Shown here piece after piece: positions 17,803-25,799 of a stretch of 64,000 nucleotides of DNA. The first letter of the stretch is position 1; each line of letters begins with the position of its first letter. This DNA comes from Granulicella mallensis MP5ACTX8. GTDB lineage: Bacteria; Acidobacteriota; Terriglobia; Terriglobales; Acidobacteriaceae. The stretch spans positions 5,890,001-5,954,000 of the forward strand of contig NC_016631.1 of the NCBI RefSeq assembly GCF_000178955.2. The letters are read 5' to 3'. A program made the position numbers and the translations under genes. The notes beneath the pieces were generated by a model. It was not told where the DNA came from, ran no database searches, and was given only the letters and a program-made list of their open reading frames with translations.

Positions 17803-18705
17803 TTATCTCCTGACGGGCTCTTCTGCTGGCGGCATGGTTGCCACTACATCCAGCATGACTTGTTCATACTCCGGTTTCTGAAACAACAACACCACTCCCT
17901 TGTCTTTTCTACTTTCGCCCACGTAGACGTCGAAGAGCTCAAAGTACAAAGACCGTTCTTCTGGAGAAGCCCCGAAGACAGTTGCACTATCCAGCAAGGG
18001 AAGAACGAAATCCATCCTGCGGAGTTCGGCGCGATGGGCAAGGTCGCTGCCGAAAAGGGTCTTGCTGCGATCAAGAAATGCGTCGAGCCGGGCGGCGGTG
18101 CCGCTAACGATCTGTTCCACGTCGAAGCGCTGAAAGGCCGGATGGGCGGCGCGTAACGCGGGCGAGATGGCCATGTTGGGAGGGCGTACCTTTGGCTTTG
18201 GATCTGGCGGTAAGAAGAGCGCGATGAAACCGCCATAGCCGGCGAAGAGCTCTCGTTGAGGTATGGGTTGTTTGTTGGCAAACCAGAGGAGGCTTTGACC
18301 TATTCGCTCGCCATGCTTCTCATTCTCTTCCGGTTGGGTCGCCGGTGCGCCGTCGGGCGGAAACAAGGTTGTGCCGCCGCTCATGGAGCGGCCAAGGCCA
18401 GGGTATATGACACAGCGTTCCTTGTATTGATGATAGGAGTGATGCAACGGCCCGCGTATCTCGTTCTGCTGCATGAAGTGCTCGCAGCGCAGCTTGCCGG
18501 ACTGGGTAAGGGCAGCGGAAAAGCGCTCCAGGAAGAGTAATAGCCACTGTCTCTCCGCATACCGCAAGGGAAAGCCGGAGACCGGCAGCCAGAAGAGAGA
18601 GGCGTCAGCAATCGCGGATTCCGGGGCCGGTATCCACGGCGCAAACGTAGGCTGCGGCGAAAGCCGCGGCCGCTTGTTTACGGTCTCCAACGTGTTTTCA
18701 TTCAT
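17803..18705 (-). CDS. Island protein with shared C-terminal module (300 aa)
   Basis: 300 aa from ATG 18705 (GGCGGAAGC upstream); a TTG at 18732 in frame is less likely. Features seen: Trp/Phe-rich N-terminal region (WIPAPE, LFWLPVSGFPLRYAERQW), a middle part with several Pro-rich loops, and the C-terminal module MDFVLPLLD ... FDVYVGESRKDKGVVLLF. No membrane segment. It is the first gene after the candidate effector on the same strand and is coupled to the 17035 gene by overlapping start signals. I do not recognise the N-terminal domain. Confidence 0.7.
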   Translation of the reverse strand: MNENTLETVNKRPRLSPQPTFAPWIPAPESAIADASLFWLPVSGFPLRYAERQWLLLFLERFSAALTQSGKLRCEHFMQQNEIRGPLHHSYHQYKERCVIYPGLGRSMSGGTTLFPPDGAPATQPEENEKHGERIGQSLLWFANKQPIPQRELFAGYGGFIALFLPPDPKPKVRPPNMAISPALRAAHPAFQRFDVEQIVSGTAARLDAFLDRSKTLFGSDLAHRAELRRMDFVLPLLDSATVFGASPEERSLYFELFDVYVGESRKDKGVVLLFQKPEYEQVMLDVVATMPPAEEPVRR

Positions 18706-18765
18706 AGCTTCCGCCTGTTTGTCACCCTTCAAGGGAAGCCCTGAACAAGTGTCTTGCTTTACAGG

Positions 18766-18785
18766 GGCGGGATTTCATTCCCGCC
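18766..18785. other. Hairpin between effector-like gene and downstream pair
   Basis: A 7-bp stem (GGCGGGA / TCCCGCC) with a 6-base loop, in the 148-base gap upstream of the 18705 start. It could attenuate transcription between the effector-like gene and the pair below. A similar GGGCGGGATTTT-type hairpin occurs at about 30739-30762. Confidence 0.4.
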
Positions 18786-18853
18786 ATAAATCTCCCAAAA
18801 TCAGTGCAGCTTTAGCTGCGGAGGAAATGCTCGCACTCTTGTTCACGCCTTCC

Positions 18854-19861
18854 TTACATTGCAGGTACAAGGGTGCCCGCACCCGCACCTGCACCGGTAA
18901 CGGTCTCACTCAACCAGGTTCCTGCTGACGTAACTGCCTCTCCTATTGCCGGCAGCGCCGCCATATCTTCCGGGCCGACGAAGACTGCAGCAACAGCAAG
19001 TCCCACGGCTGCGACGCCGATAACCCCTGACTCAATCGGATGGGCCTTGATAGCAGACCAGGCTTTTCCGGCCTTATCTTCCACCCAGTTTTTGGCTCCC
19101 ACCGCTAATCCGGCGGTCGCGGTCGCTGCCTCTGTGGTCCACATCCAGGCCTGCGCTGCGGTCTCCGGGTTCTCAAGCGCTTCCGTCGCCGCTTCATCTT
19201 CGAGTGCCTCTTTGATGCCTGAGACGAGCTCCTCCGCTTTGACATGCAGCTTGTCAAAGCTGATGCCGGTAAGGCTCAGATCATTGTCGACGATGCCGAT
19301 CTCGGTCTTCATGGCATAGAGGCTATTGCCGAAGTAACAATTTTCATTGATGGTCGCGATGAAGCTGCTCTCCTCGTGCTTCCACTCGAAGCTTTCGGGT
19401 GCATTGGTGTCATGCTTATCAATGAAGTTGTCTACGCTTTGACCGATCACGTAGCACTCGCGGTTACCTTGGACAACCCACTCTTCGTCACCCAATGTGG
19501 CTTGGTTGCGTTTCTTGTTATATAGGAACTCCGCATCGCCTTCGATATCGTGAATCTGGTCGCCACCCACACGCAAAGTATCATCCGCTGAAACGAGCAC
19601 GTGACGATTGCCGATGATTTGGTGATTGTAGTCACCTCGGATGAGGTGCTGACCGTGGCCTGGACGTACGTTCGGAATGGCTGAGGTAAGAGTGAGTGCA
19701 CGACTCTCGATATTTTTCAATCTTAGTTGTGCATTGTCCTTGTTAGCTCCATTCGGAGCCTGGATTGTCTGAATCACCTTATTAAAGGTTCCTTTTAATC
19801 CAAGCTTTGTCGGAGATTCATCTTCAACAATATTGTGGTCTTCTGCTTCTGCACCCATCAT
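18854..19861 (-). CDS. Candidate secreted effector: VgrG-tip-like repeat region plus hydrophobic Gly-rich tail
   Basis: A 335-aa protein; AAGGAG is 4 bases before tandem ATG codons at 19861. Residues about 70-150 carry degenerate G-[DN]-x-x-x-x-[VI]-G repeats (RGDYNHQIIGNRHV, RVGGDQIHDIEGDAEF), like the triple-stranded beta-helix of VgrG/gp5 tips. Residues about 150-230 are acidic and helical. The last 120 residues alternate Ala/Gly-rich hydrophobic stretches (VIGVAAVGLAVAAVFVG; GAGAGAGTL) separated by charged helices, as in pore-forming or membrane-inserting tails. There is no signal peptide, which fits export by T6SS. It lies four genes below vgrG on the same strand. An effector role is inferred; a structural tip extension is the main alternative. 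Confidence 0.6.
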   Translation of the reverse strand: MMGAEAEDHNIVEDESPTKLGLKGTFNKVIQTIQAPNGANKDNAQLRLKNIESRALTLTSAIPNVRPGHGQHLIRGDYNHQIIGNRHVLVSADDTLRVGGDQIHDIEGDAEFLYNKKRNQATLGDEEWVVQGNRECYVIGQSVDNFIDKHDTNAPESFEWKHEESSFIATINENCYFGNSLYAMKTEIGIVDNDLSLTGISFDKLHVKAEELVSGIKEALEDEAATEALENPETAAQAWMWTTEAATATAGLAVGAKNWVEDKAGKAWSAIKAHPIESGVIGVAAVGLAVAAVFVGPEDMAALPAIGEAVTSAGTWLSETVTGAGAGAGTLVPAM

Positions 19862-19894
19862 TCGCTCCTTAGTATGAAATGCTAGTTCATTACT

Positions 19895-20434
19895 TTAGGC
19901 TTGCGCACAAGCGTTGATACTCCGCCTCTGTACCGATATGCAATGTTCCACGATAGGAGTAGTCGCGAATTCCAAAGCGGAAATGCTAAGAGCATTCGCT
20001 TGGAAGGTGCCGCTAAGATGATGAAAGCCGAAGAGGTCCTGGCTATGTATTTCACTAAAGGAATCGCCACTAAGATTCCCCTTCGGGTTGATCATGAAAT
20101 TGACGTCCTTGAAGAATCGCAAGGTGGTGTCACCGGCCAGAAAGAGCTTGCCCTTTCCCTGATATCCTTTGAGAAATGGGTCGTTCAGGTGAAGATTAAA
20201 TTCAAGCACCGCCGTCTTGTTCGGCAACTTTTCTCCGCTCGGCTTGTAGGCTTCGACAATGCCCACCCAGTTGCCTTCCGCCGTGTCCCCGCTTTGAGGA
20301 TTGAACTGGCCGGCGTATGTGCCCAACCACTTATGATTCAACAGCAGAAACATCCCTGCCATGAGCGACAGGATGAAGACCGCCTTCAGCAGGAACGCAC
20401 CCACCGACATCCCTATCGTTTTTCCTGGAGGCAT
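19895..20434 (-). CDS. Membrane-anchored G-x-W-V-G family protein, island paralogue 8 (C-terminal frameshift)
   Basis: Read as it stands, 179 aa, start ATG 20434 with AGGAAAGGG upstream. It pairs with the gene at 20515 from the first residue: MSxGxFLLxA, MFLLLNHxWxGTYA, then GNWVG at 54-58 and INPKGNLSG. After SALEF the frame leaves the family. Switching frame there gives DYSYRGTLHIG, then TEAEYQRLCASLK and a stop at 19890, which matches the sister's DYKYRGVLHLGNDADYQALCNSL. A single lost base near 19945-19955 explains this. It is either a recent inactivation of the C-terminus or a sequencing error. Confidence 0.7.
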   Translation of the reverse strand: MPPGKTIGMSVGAFLLKAVFILSLMAGMFLLLNHKWLGTYAGQFNPQSGDTAEGNWVGIVEAYKPSGEKLPNKTAVLEFNLHLNDPFLKGYQGKGKLFLAGDTTLRFFKDVNFMINPKGNLSGDSFSEIHSQDLFGFHHLSGTFQANALSISALEFATTPIVEHCISVQRRSINACAQA

Positions 20435-20514
20435 ACTGTGCGCCCTTTCCTGACTATGCCTTTTTTTCGGTTCATCGGTGACTCATCCTCAGCGATATTG
20501 TGCCCTCCGTTTCT

Positions 20515-21090
20515 TCACCGTGACGCGCTGCTGTCTTTAGTTCCATTCAGGCTGTTGCATAAAGCTTGATAGTCTGCGTCGTTGCCCAGATGCAAGACAC
20601 CGCGGTACTTGTAGTCATGCAAGGCCAATTGTGAAACTACAAATTTGTTTTTCTGGAAGGTCCCCTTAATGTCTACGTCGCTATCGTGATCGTCTGGGGA
20701 CATTGTTGTACCGGAAACGCTTCCACTCAGAACGTCCTGACTATTGATCATGAAGTGGACGTCGTTGTAGAACCGCGGTTCGGCATTTCCTCTTGTAAAC
20801 AGCTTGCCTGTCCCCTGATATCGCTTGACGAACGGGTCATCCAGATGCAACTTGAACTGGATTGCCGTTGCCCTGTCCAGGATCTTGTCACCGTTCGGCT
20901 CGTATGCCTCGACAATACCGATCCAACTGCCGTCCGCCGTGGCGCCATTCGGCGTACGAAATTGCGCGGCATACGTGCCAAACCATCTATGATTTAGCAG
21001 TAAAAACATGGTTGCCATCAGGCAGACTACGAAAGCAGCTCGCAGCAGGAATGGTCCTAGCGACATGCCAACCTTCCTCACTAAAGGCAT
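20515..21090 (-). CDS. Membrane-anchored G-x-W-I-G family protein, island paralogue 9
   Basis: 191 aa; GGGAG precedes the ATG at 21090, and the gene begins 40 bases after the vgrG stop, so it is probably cotranscribed with vgrG. Membrane segment about 13-33, GSWIG at 54-58, then IVEAYEPNGDK and the family ending YRGVLHLGNDADYQALC. It is the intact sister of the frameshifted gene just below it. Being the first gene after vgrG makes it the best candidate for a partner of VgrG-delivered activity. Confidence 0.75.
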   Translation of the reverse strand: MPLVRKVGMSLGPFLLRAAFVVCLMATMFLLLNHRWFGTYAAQFRTPNGATADGSWIGIVEAYEPNGDKILDRATAIQFKLHLDDPFVKRYQGTGKLFTRGNAEPRFYNDVHFMINSQDVLSGSVSGTTMSPDDHDSDVDIKGTFQKNKFVVSQLALHDYKYRGVLHLGNDADYQALCNSLNGTKDSSASR

Positions 21091-21130
21091 GATTTACTCC
21101 CAGCCCTAAAGATGCCTGCTTTTCGGTCCA

Positions 21131-22696
21131 TCATTCCCCTCCAATATCTTTGGAGTAGAACTGAGACTCAATGTGAACGCGACCCTTTGGTGCGTGCAGG
21201 ATAATGTCACCGGTTAGAGACTCGAGCGTGATGTTAGTTCGGCCCGTCTGGTCCGAGCATTCTGTCATCTTGAGCCTATTATTGTTTGGGGTAGCCAGAA
21301 CGATCGTCTCGACGCCTGCCTTATCGGAGAGTTGCAAGCGATTTCCACTCTTCGTCATGAGGTGCTTGACATCATTCGTCGCGATGTCCCCGCCTCGCAG
21401 ATCGTTGCGATACTGGTTGTGCACGCCATTCCAAAGCGAACCAATGATGACGGGGCGCTCCGGGTCGCCGTCTTCAAACGCCACGGCCACTTCGTCGCCG
21501 ACTTCCGGCATAAACATGAAACCGCGATCCGGACCCGCGTGAGGGCTGGTAGCTCGTGCCCAGTGAGTAGCGCCATCCTCCTGCCAGAAGAACTGCACCT
21601 GAACTCTGCCCATTTTCTTGGGGTCGTTGTGACCCGTAACACGCGCCGAGACGATGCCGTTCCACGTCCGCGCCTCTGGGGGGTTTGGGTTGCGGTAGTT
21701 CTTCCATGGGGTGCAGACGAAGCTATTCAGGTAGCCCTGCGGAGTCCATTGATGGACCACACGCACCAGCCCATAGGTGCCCTTGGCGTCGAGCATTCCT
21801 TCTACCGTCAGCGTGTTGCCGGCCATCAGAGACTGGTTGCGCGAAGAGCCGGTGCCCGTTACCGCACTGCCCATGCTGCGTTCGCTCTCGGACTGCAGCT
21901 GGTCTGAGTAGTTGTCGAGCGTCATCGCACGGGCGCGCTGCGGCTCGAAGCCTGGCGGCAACTGCGCCGAGGCCGCCTGTACCGCGCTCGTAAGCTGCTC
22001 GGCGGCCGGATAGAACTGCGGCGGCTTCGACAGCTTCTCAAACGTGTTCGACTGCATGGCATGGTGATCGTAGTGCGAGCCCGAGAAGCTGGGATTGACC
22101 CGACGGCCGCGCAGACGGAAGCCGACCAGATCGCCTTCACCCCGCCACTGAACAGTGCTGCCCGTCTGGAAGCTGTTGAAGACTTCCACTCCCGTTTGGC
22201 TCGGACGCATCCATGCGTCGTGGTCGTCGACGAGGCGGTTTAGAAAACTCCAGTCCGACTCGCCGTACTGGACGTAGTTCAACGCCTTGCTGTCGGAGGC
22301 CTGAACCGCGATGCTGAGGTTGTGCCGCGATCCAATCGTGCCGGCGATGGAGGAGAGCGTCTGCTCGGAGTAGTACTGCTTATGAGCGGTCACGTCCAGG
22401 CCGAAGCTGTCGCTCACGGCGATTAACGTAGCCGTGTAACTGCCCCAAACCTCATAGTCCAACTCCACGTCATGGACGGAGCCGGAGAAATGAATCTGCT
22501 CCACTCCCTGGCTATCGGTCGTCTTGACCTCGACCGGCTTGCCCAGCAGATCTTCTACCGGAATGCGCTGGTCTTCGGTATTGCGACAGACAATGGTGCA
22601 CCACCAGTGCTGGTTCAGTTCCTGAACGACTTCAACGGAAGCCAGACGAGCATCCCCGAGCATCCCATCGCCAATCTGTATCTGCGGAAGCGCCAT
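21131..22696 (-). CDS. vgrG: Type VI secretion tip protein VgrG
   Basis: 521 aa. The N-terminal gp27-like part has the conserved blocks DVTAHKQYYSEQTLSSIAG (about residue 100-118) and ESDWSFLNRLVDDHDAWMRPS. The gp5-like OB domain spans about 345-424 (WNGIVSARV, GRVQVQFFW, GDEVAVAFEDGDPERPVIIGS). The last 97 residues are a shortened gp5 C-terminal region (TKSGNRLQLSDKAG, TGDIILHAPKG) with no extra toxin domain. VgrG caps the Hcp tube and carries effectors. Length is at the low end for the family. No other T6SS core gene is in the window, so this is an orphan vgrG. GAGGAC precedes the ATG at 22696. Confidence 0.93.
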   Translation of the reverse strand: MALPQIQIGDGMLGDARLASVEVVQELNQHWWCTIVCRNTEDQRIPVEDLLGKPVEVKTTDSQGVEQIHFSGSVHDVELDYEVWGSYTATLIAVSDSFGLDVTAHKQYYSEQTLSSIAGTIGSRHNLSIAVQASDSKALNYVQYGESDWSFLNRLVDDHDAWMRPSQTGVEVFNSFQTGSTVQWRGEGDLVGFRLRGRRVNPSFSGSHYDHHAMQSNTFEKLSKPPQFYPAAEQLTSAVQAASAQLPPGFEPQRARAMTLDNYSDQLQSESERSMGSAVTGTGSSRNQSLMAGNTLTVEGMLDAKGTYGLVRVVHQWTPQGYLNSFVCTPWKNYRNPNPPEARTWNGIVSARVTGHNDPKKMGRVQVQFFWQEDGATHWARATSPHAGPDRGFMFMPEVGDEVAVAFEDGDPERPVIIGSLWNGVHNQYRNDLRGGDIATNDVKHLMTKSGNRLQLSDKAGVETIVLATPNNNRLKMTECSDQTGRTNITLESLTGDIILHAPKGRVHIESQFYSKDIGGE

Positions 22697-22872
22697 CCAT
22701 GTCCTCTAACTGCTCTGCAAGGGTAAGACCTGATAGCCAATCAGCCACGGTTGTTTAGCTTAGCTTAAAAAGATGTCGAGCCGTGAGCAAAGGATGCTTA
22801 GGTGTTCCCTTACTGGGCAGGCGTTCGCCGGGGGCGTATGCGTCGGGATCGGACCTGAGTCCCTTTACGGAT

Positions 22873-23490
22873 CTATTTTCCATCGGGCTCTCCTGTAATC
22901 GGCGTTGATGGCGCGTTATCCAGGTCTTTGATCTGCTCACGATAATCCTGAGCTGTGCCCGGCTTGAGGACGCCGGTGATGTACATCTCGGGAGTTTCAA
23001 ATCCCCTGATCGTGAGTACACCGCCATCGAATCGACATTCCAAAGTTCCCGTAAGAGCATCGTCCTGGTTCAATCCCTTGGTTCGAACACTGAAGGAACC
23101 CTGATGCGGGTCGAACGGAGTCATGAAGTTTTCCGTCTCCACTCCCTTCACATGTCCTTCCAGATCGGTGATTTCTCCCGTTGCCTGCAATTTAGACAAA
23201 TAAGAAAATACAGCCGGCTTAAAGGTGAGCGTGATGATGCCAGAACCATGCTCATAGGACGGAGGCTGGTGCTTGCCTTCTAGCGGCTGGAGTTGAACGA
23301 TCCCAACCCACTGCCCAATCAGGGCGGAGCGGTCTTCCTGTTTGCCGAAGCGCGCATGCACATATCCAGAGATAAAAGGGTAGAACATGCCAAGCACGAA
23401 CAGCGTGATCAACGTTGCCGGAATTAAACGACGCATCGATGAACCCTTCCCTGACCTGGGAGTGGAGAATACCGCGTCACGATACGCCAT
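22873..23490 (-). CDS. Membrane-anchored G-x-W-V-G family protein, island paralogue 10
   Basis: 205 aa with a basic N-tail, membrane segment about 22-42 and GQWVG at 59-63, then VQLQPLEG, TFKPAVFSYLSKLQ, LTGTLECRF and the family end MYITGVLKPGTAQDYREQI. It is a tandem duplicate of the next gene upstream (23601): only four differences in the first 78 residues, more in the C-terminal half. The duplication includes at least 30 bases upstream of the start. It lies just upstream of vgrG on the same strand. Confidence 0.75.
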   Translation of the reverse strand: MAYRDAVFSTPRSGKGSSMRRLIPATLITLFVLGMFYPFISGYVHARFGKQEDRSALIGQWVGIVQLQPLEGKHQPPSYEHGSGIITLTFKPAVFSYLSKLQATGEITDLEGHVKGVETENFMTPFDPHQGSFSVRTKGLNQDDALTGTLECRFDGGVLTIRGFETPEMYITGVLKPGTAQDYREQIKDLDNAPSTPITGEPDGK

Positions 23491-23600
23491 CAGCCGATCT
23501 CTCTCGCCATCCTGCCTGCAATCATGCTAATGGTCTCATCCGCTGCGCTGAGTCAGCCTTGATCTGAAACGGCGGGATCGCTGTCGATGGCACTACAGAT

Positions 23601-24218
23601 TTATCGGCCATGCGTATCTCCTTGCGCTGGAGTAGTCGGCATATTCTTCATTTCATTGACGCGTTGTTGATAGGAAGCGTTATCACCGCGCCGTAAAATG
23701 CCCGTGATGTAGAACTGCGGCGTCCTGAACGCCGTAATGGTGAGCGTGCCCTTGTTGAACCTGCCTTCCAGGGTGCCGGTCAGGGCGGCGTCGCCTTTTG
23801 TGCCTTCCGTGCGAACAGAGAAGTGCCCTTCCTGTGGGTTGAAGGGAGTCATAAACCCTGAAGTCTCCATCCCCTTCACGTGATACTCGTAGTCGGTCAT
23901 CTCGGCTGTACCCTGCAGCTTGGAAAGATAGGACAGCATTGCCGGTTTGAATGTGATCGTCATGATCGCTGCGCCGTGTTCTTCGGACGGCGGCTGGTGC
24001 TGCCCTTCGAGTGGCTGCAGTTGGACGAGGCCAACCCACTGCCCAATCAACGCCGAGCGGTCTTCCTGCTTGCCGAAGCGTGCGTGCACATATCCAGAGA
24101 TAAACGGATAGAACATGCCAAGCACGAACAGCGTGATCAACGTTGCCGGAATGAGACGACGCATCGATGATCCCTTCCCTGGTTTGGGAGTGGAGAACAC
24201 CGCGTCACGATACGCCAT
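23601..24218 (-). CDS. Membrane-anchored G-x-W-V-G family protein, island paralogue 11
   Basis: 205 aa, the first gene of the island in the direction of transcription. Same architecture as paralogue 10: membrane segment about 22-42, GQWVG at 59-63, then FKPAMLSYLSKLQ, LTGTLEGRF and FYITGILRRGDNASYQQRV. The 110-base gap to paralogue 10 holds no recognisable gene. A promoter for the island may lie in the short gap 24219-24292, but I see no convincing -35/-10 pair. Function unknown. Confidence 0.75.
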   Translation of the reverse strand: MAYRDAVFSTPKPGKGSSMRRLIPATLITLFVLGMFYPFISGYVHARFGKQEDRSALIGQWVGLVQLQPLEGQHQPPSEEHGAAIMTITFKPAMLSYLSKLQGTAEMTDYEYHVKGMETSGFMTPFNPQEGHFSVRTEGTKGDAALTGTLEGRFNKGTLTITAFRTPQFYITGILRRGDNASYQQRVNEMKNMPTTPAQGDTHGR

Positions 24219-24292
24219 CAGCCGCTCTCTCTCGCCATCCTGCCTGCCATCATACGCAACGGCTGCGGGCTGCGCCCCGCGACCTACAAGGC

Positions 24293-25462
24293 TTACTTCA
24301 TTCGAGCGAGTTCCGAGCCTGCCAGCAGGAATCCGCCTACCCCGTACACGTAGCTGCTCGACGCACCTACCGCATCCGGAGCGGCGCCGATGGGCTGGAT
24401 CGAGCCCAGCCTGCCGTCGGCGTACACATGCGTCAGCATTCCGGCCCAGGCCTTCGTGACCACCGGCAGAAACTTCGCTCGCGGCAGACGTCCCGTGTTG
24501 ATGCCCCAGGCCATGGCGTAGGTATAGAACGCCGTACCTGAAACCTCAGGCTCCTTGTAAGACTCCTGGTCCAGCAGTCCCGTCCGCCACAGGCCATCGG
24601 GCTGCTGCAGCCCGGCGACACGATCGGCGATCTCGCGGAACTGCTGCTCGTACTTCGGACGCGACGGATAATCCTTGGGCATCGTCGTGAGCACACGCAC
24701 CAACGCGCCGAGTACCCAGCCGTTGCCGCGTGCCCAGAAGAGCTTCTGCCCATTGGCCTCGGTCTTCTTCAGAAAGGTAGCATCACGCGTGAACAGGTGC
24801 TGCTGCGGATCGTAGAGCTCCGCCGAAGTCACCCACCACTCGTGATCCATGTAATCGAGATACCGATGGTCGCCCGTAATGCGCGACAACTCCGTCAGGA
24901 CCGGAGGCGCCATGTAGAGGGCGTCGCACCACCACCAGACGTTCTTCTTCGGATCGTCAGGACGAACAACCAGGCGGTCCATCGTCGCGCGAACGTCGGC
25001 GATCTTCACGGGTTCGGGTGCACGCTCATAGAGCGCCAGATAGCTCTTGCCGATCGCCTCATCGTCTGCATGCGGGAAGCGCGACTGGACGAGCATCCAT
25101 TGGAATTTGTCCGCCGCCGCATGAGCTACGGCATCGCGATATTTAGGGTCGCCCGTAGTCTCGGACGCCGCCAGCAGGCCGTCGTACAGCGTGGCGAAGG
25201 TCCACTGCTGATTGAACTTCGATTCGGCAGCAAGGAGCTGCCAGTCGGCCACCTTGCGCATCGCCTTGCGGATGTCTTTGGAATCGAGCTTCGGCGAGAG
25301 ATCGGTCGCCAGCGGTCCGGGGTCGGAGGGAATACTGCCGGCGGCTTCCCGCTCGACGGCACCGGCGTCATGCTTCGCAGGGGCCTGCGCGTTGGTTCTT
25401 GGGACGAGGGCGAAGGCCAGCACCAGGCTGCCGAAAAGAACTACGGTATTGCGACGATTCAT
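24293..25462 (-). CDS. GH105 unsaturated rhamnogalacturonyl hydrolase, secreted
   Basis: 389 aa with a signal peptide (LFGSLVLAFALVPRTNAQA). It has the alpha/alpha-barrel repeats of glycoside hydrolase family 105 (YteR/RhiN): DIRKAMRKVADWQL, WTFATLYDGLLAAS, WWWCDALYMAPPVL, LFWARGNGWVLGALVRVL, EVSGTAFYTYAMAWGI. Family members remove the unsaturated galacturonyl residue that pectate or rhamnogalacturonan lyases leave at chain ends. The conserved Asp in the WWCDALYM motif is present. It is not next to other pectin genes but shares strand with the sugar-catabolism block. Export suggests action in the periplasm or outside. Confidence 0.88.
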   Translation of the reverse strand: MNRRNTVVLFGSLVLAFALVPRTNAQAPAKHDAGAVEREAAGSIPSDPGPLATDLSPKLDSKDIRKAMRKVADWQLLAAESKFNQQWTFATLYDGLLAASETTGDPKYRDAVAHAAADKFQWMLVQSRFPHADDEAIGKSYLALYERAPEPVKIADVRATMDRLVVRPDDPKKNVWWWCDALYMAPPVLTELSRITGDHRYLDYMDHEWWVTSAELYDPQQHLFTRDATFLKKTEANGQKLFWARGNGWVLGALVRVLTTMPKDYPSRPKYEQQFREIADRVAGLQQPDGLWRTGLLDQESYKEPEVSGTAFYTYAMAWGINTGRLPRAKFLPVVTKAWAGMLTHVYADGRLGSIQPIGAAPDAVGASSSYVYGVGGFLLAGSELARMK

Positions 25463-25557
25463 CGAACCACTCCATCAGTCGGGCAAAAGCAAGATAGCAC
25501 GTAGAGGGAGTCTTTGGCTCTGTCTTTCGTCCAGTCAAGCGGTTTTATGGGATCGAC

Positions 25558-25795
25558 GGTGTCTTGCTTTTGTCTTTGCTTTTGCTTTTCTGGTTTGTCA
25601 TTCCGAGCGTAGCGAGCGAATCTGCCGTCTCCCGTTTTTTGCCCGGACGACCATAGATGGTTTTATGCCAGCACAATTCTCATATGGCTTTACCCATATT
25701 TCCTGGGTGACATGAACGAAGAACGGGAGGAAGCAGATTCGCTCGCTACGCTCGGAATGACAAGCTAGAAAAGCAAGAACAACAGCAACGGCAAC
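25558..25795. repeat. Long inverted-repeat element, family A copy 2
   Basis: Fills the gene-free stretch 25463-25799. Left arm about 25587-25640 (CTGGTTTGTCATTCCGAGC), right arm about 25716-25772 (GCTCGGAATGACAAGCTAG), spacer about 75 bases. The outer edges run into TTTGCTTTTG-like (left) and AAGCAAGAAC-like (right) tracts. The right tract ends almost at the glk stop. Confidence 0.85.
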
Positions 25796-25799
25796 ACCA

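Noticed and set aside
9681-24218. Island as a prophage because of the VgrG/gp5-like protein
   Set aside because: No capsid, terminase, integrase, tail sheath or lysis genes are seen; vgrG has the T6SS-type gp27-gp5 fusion.
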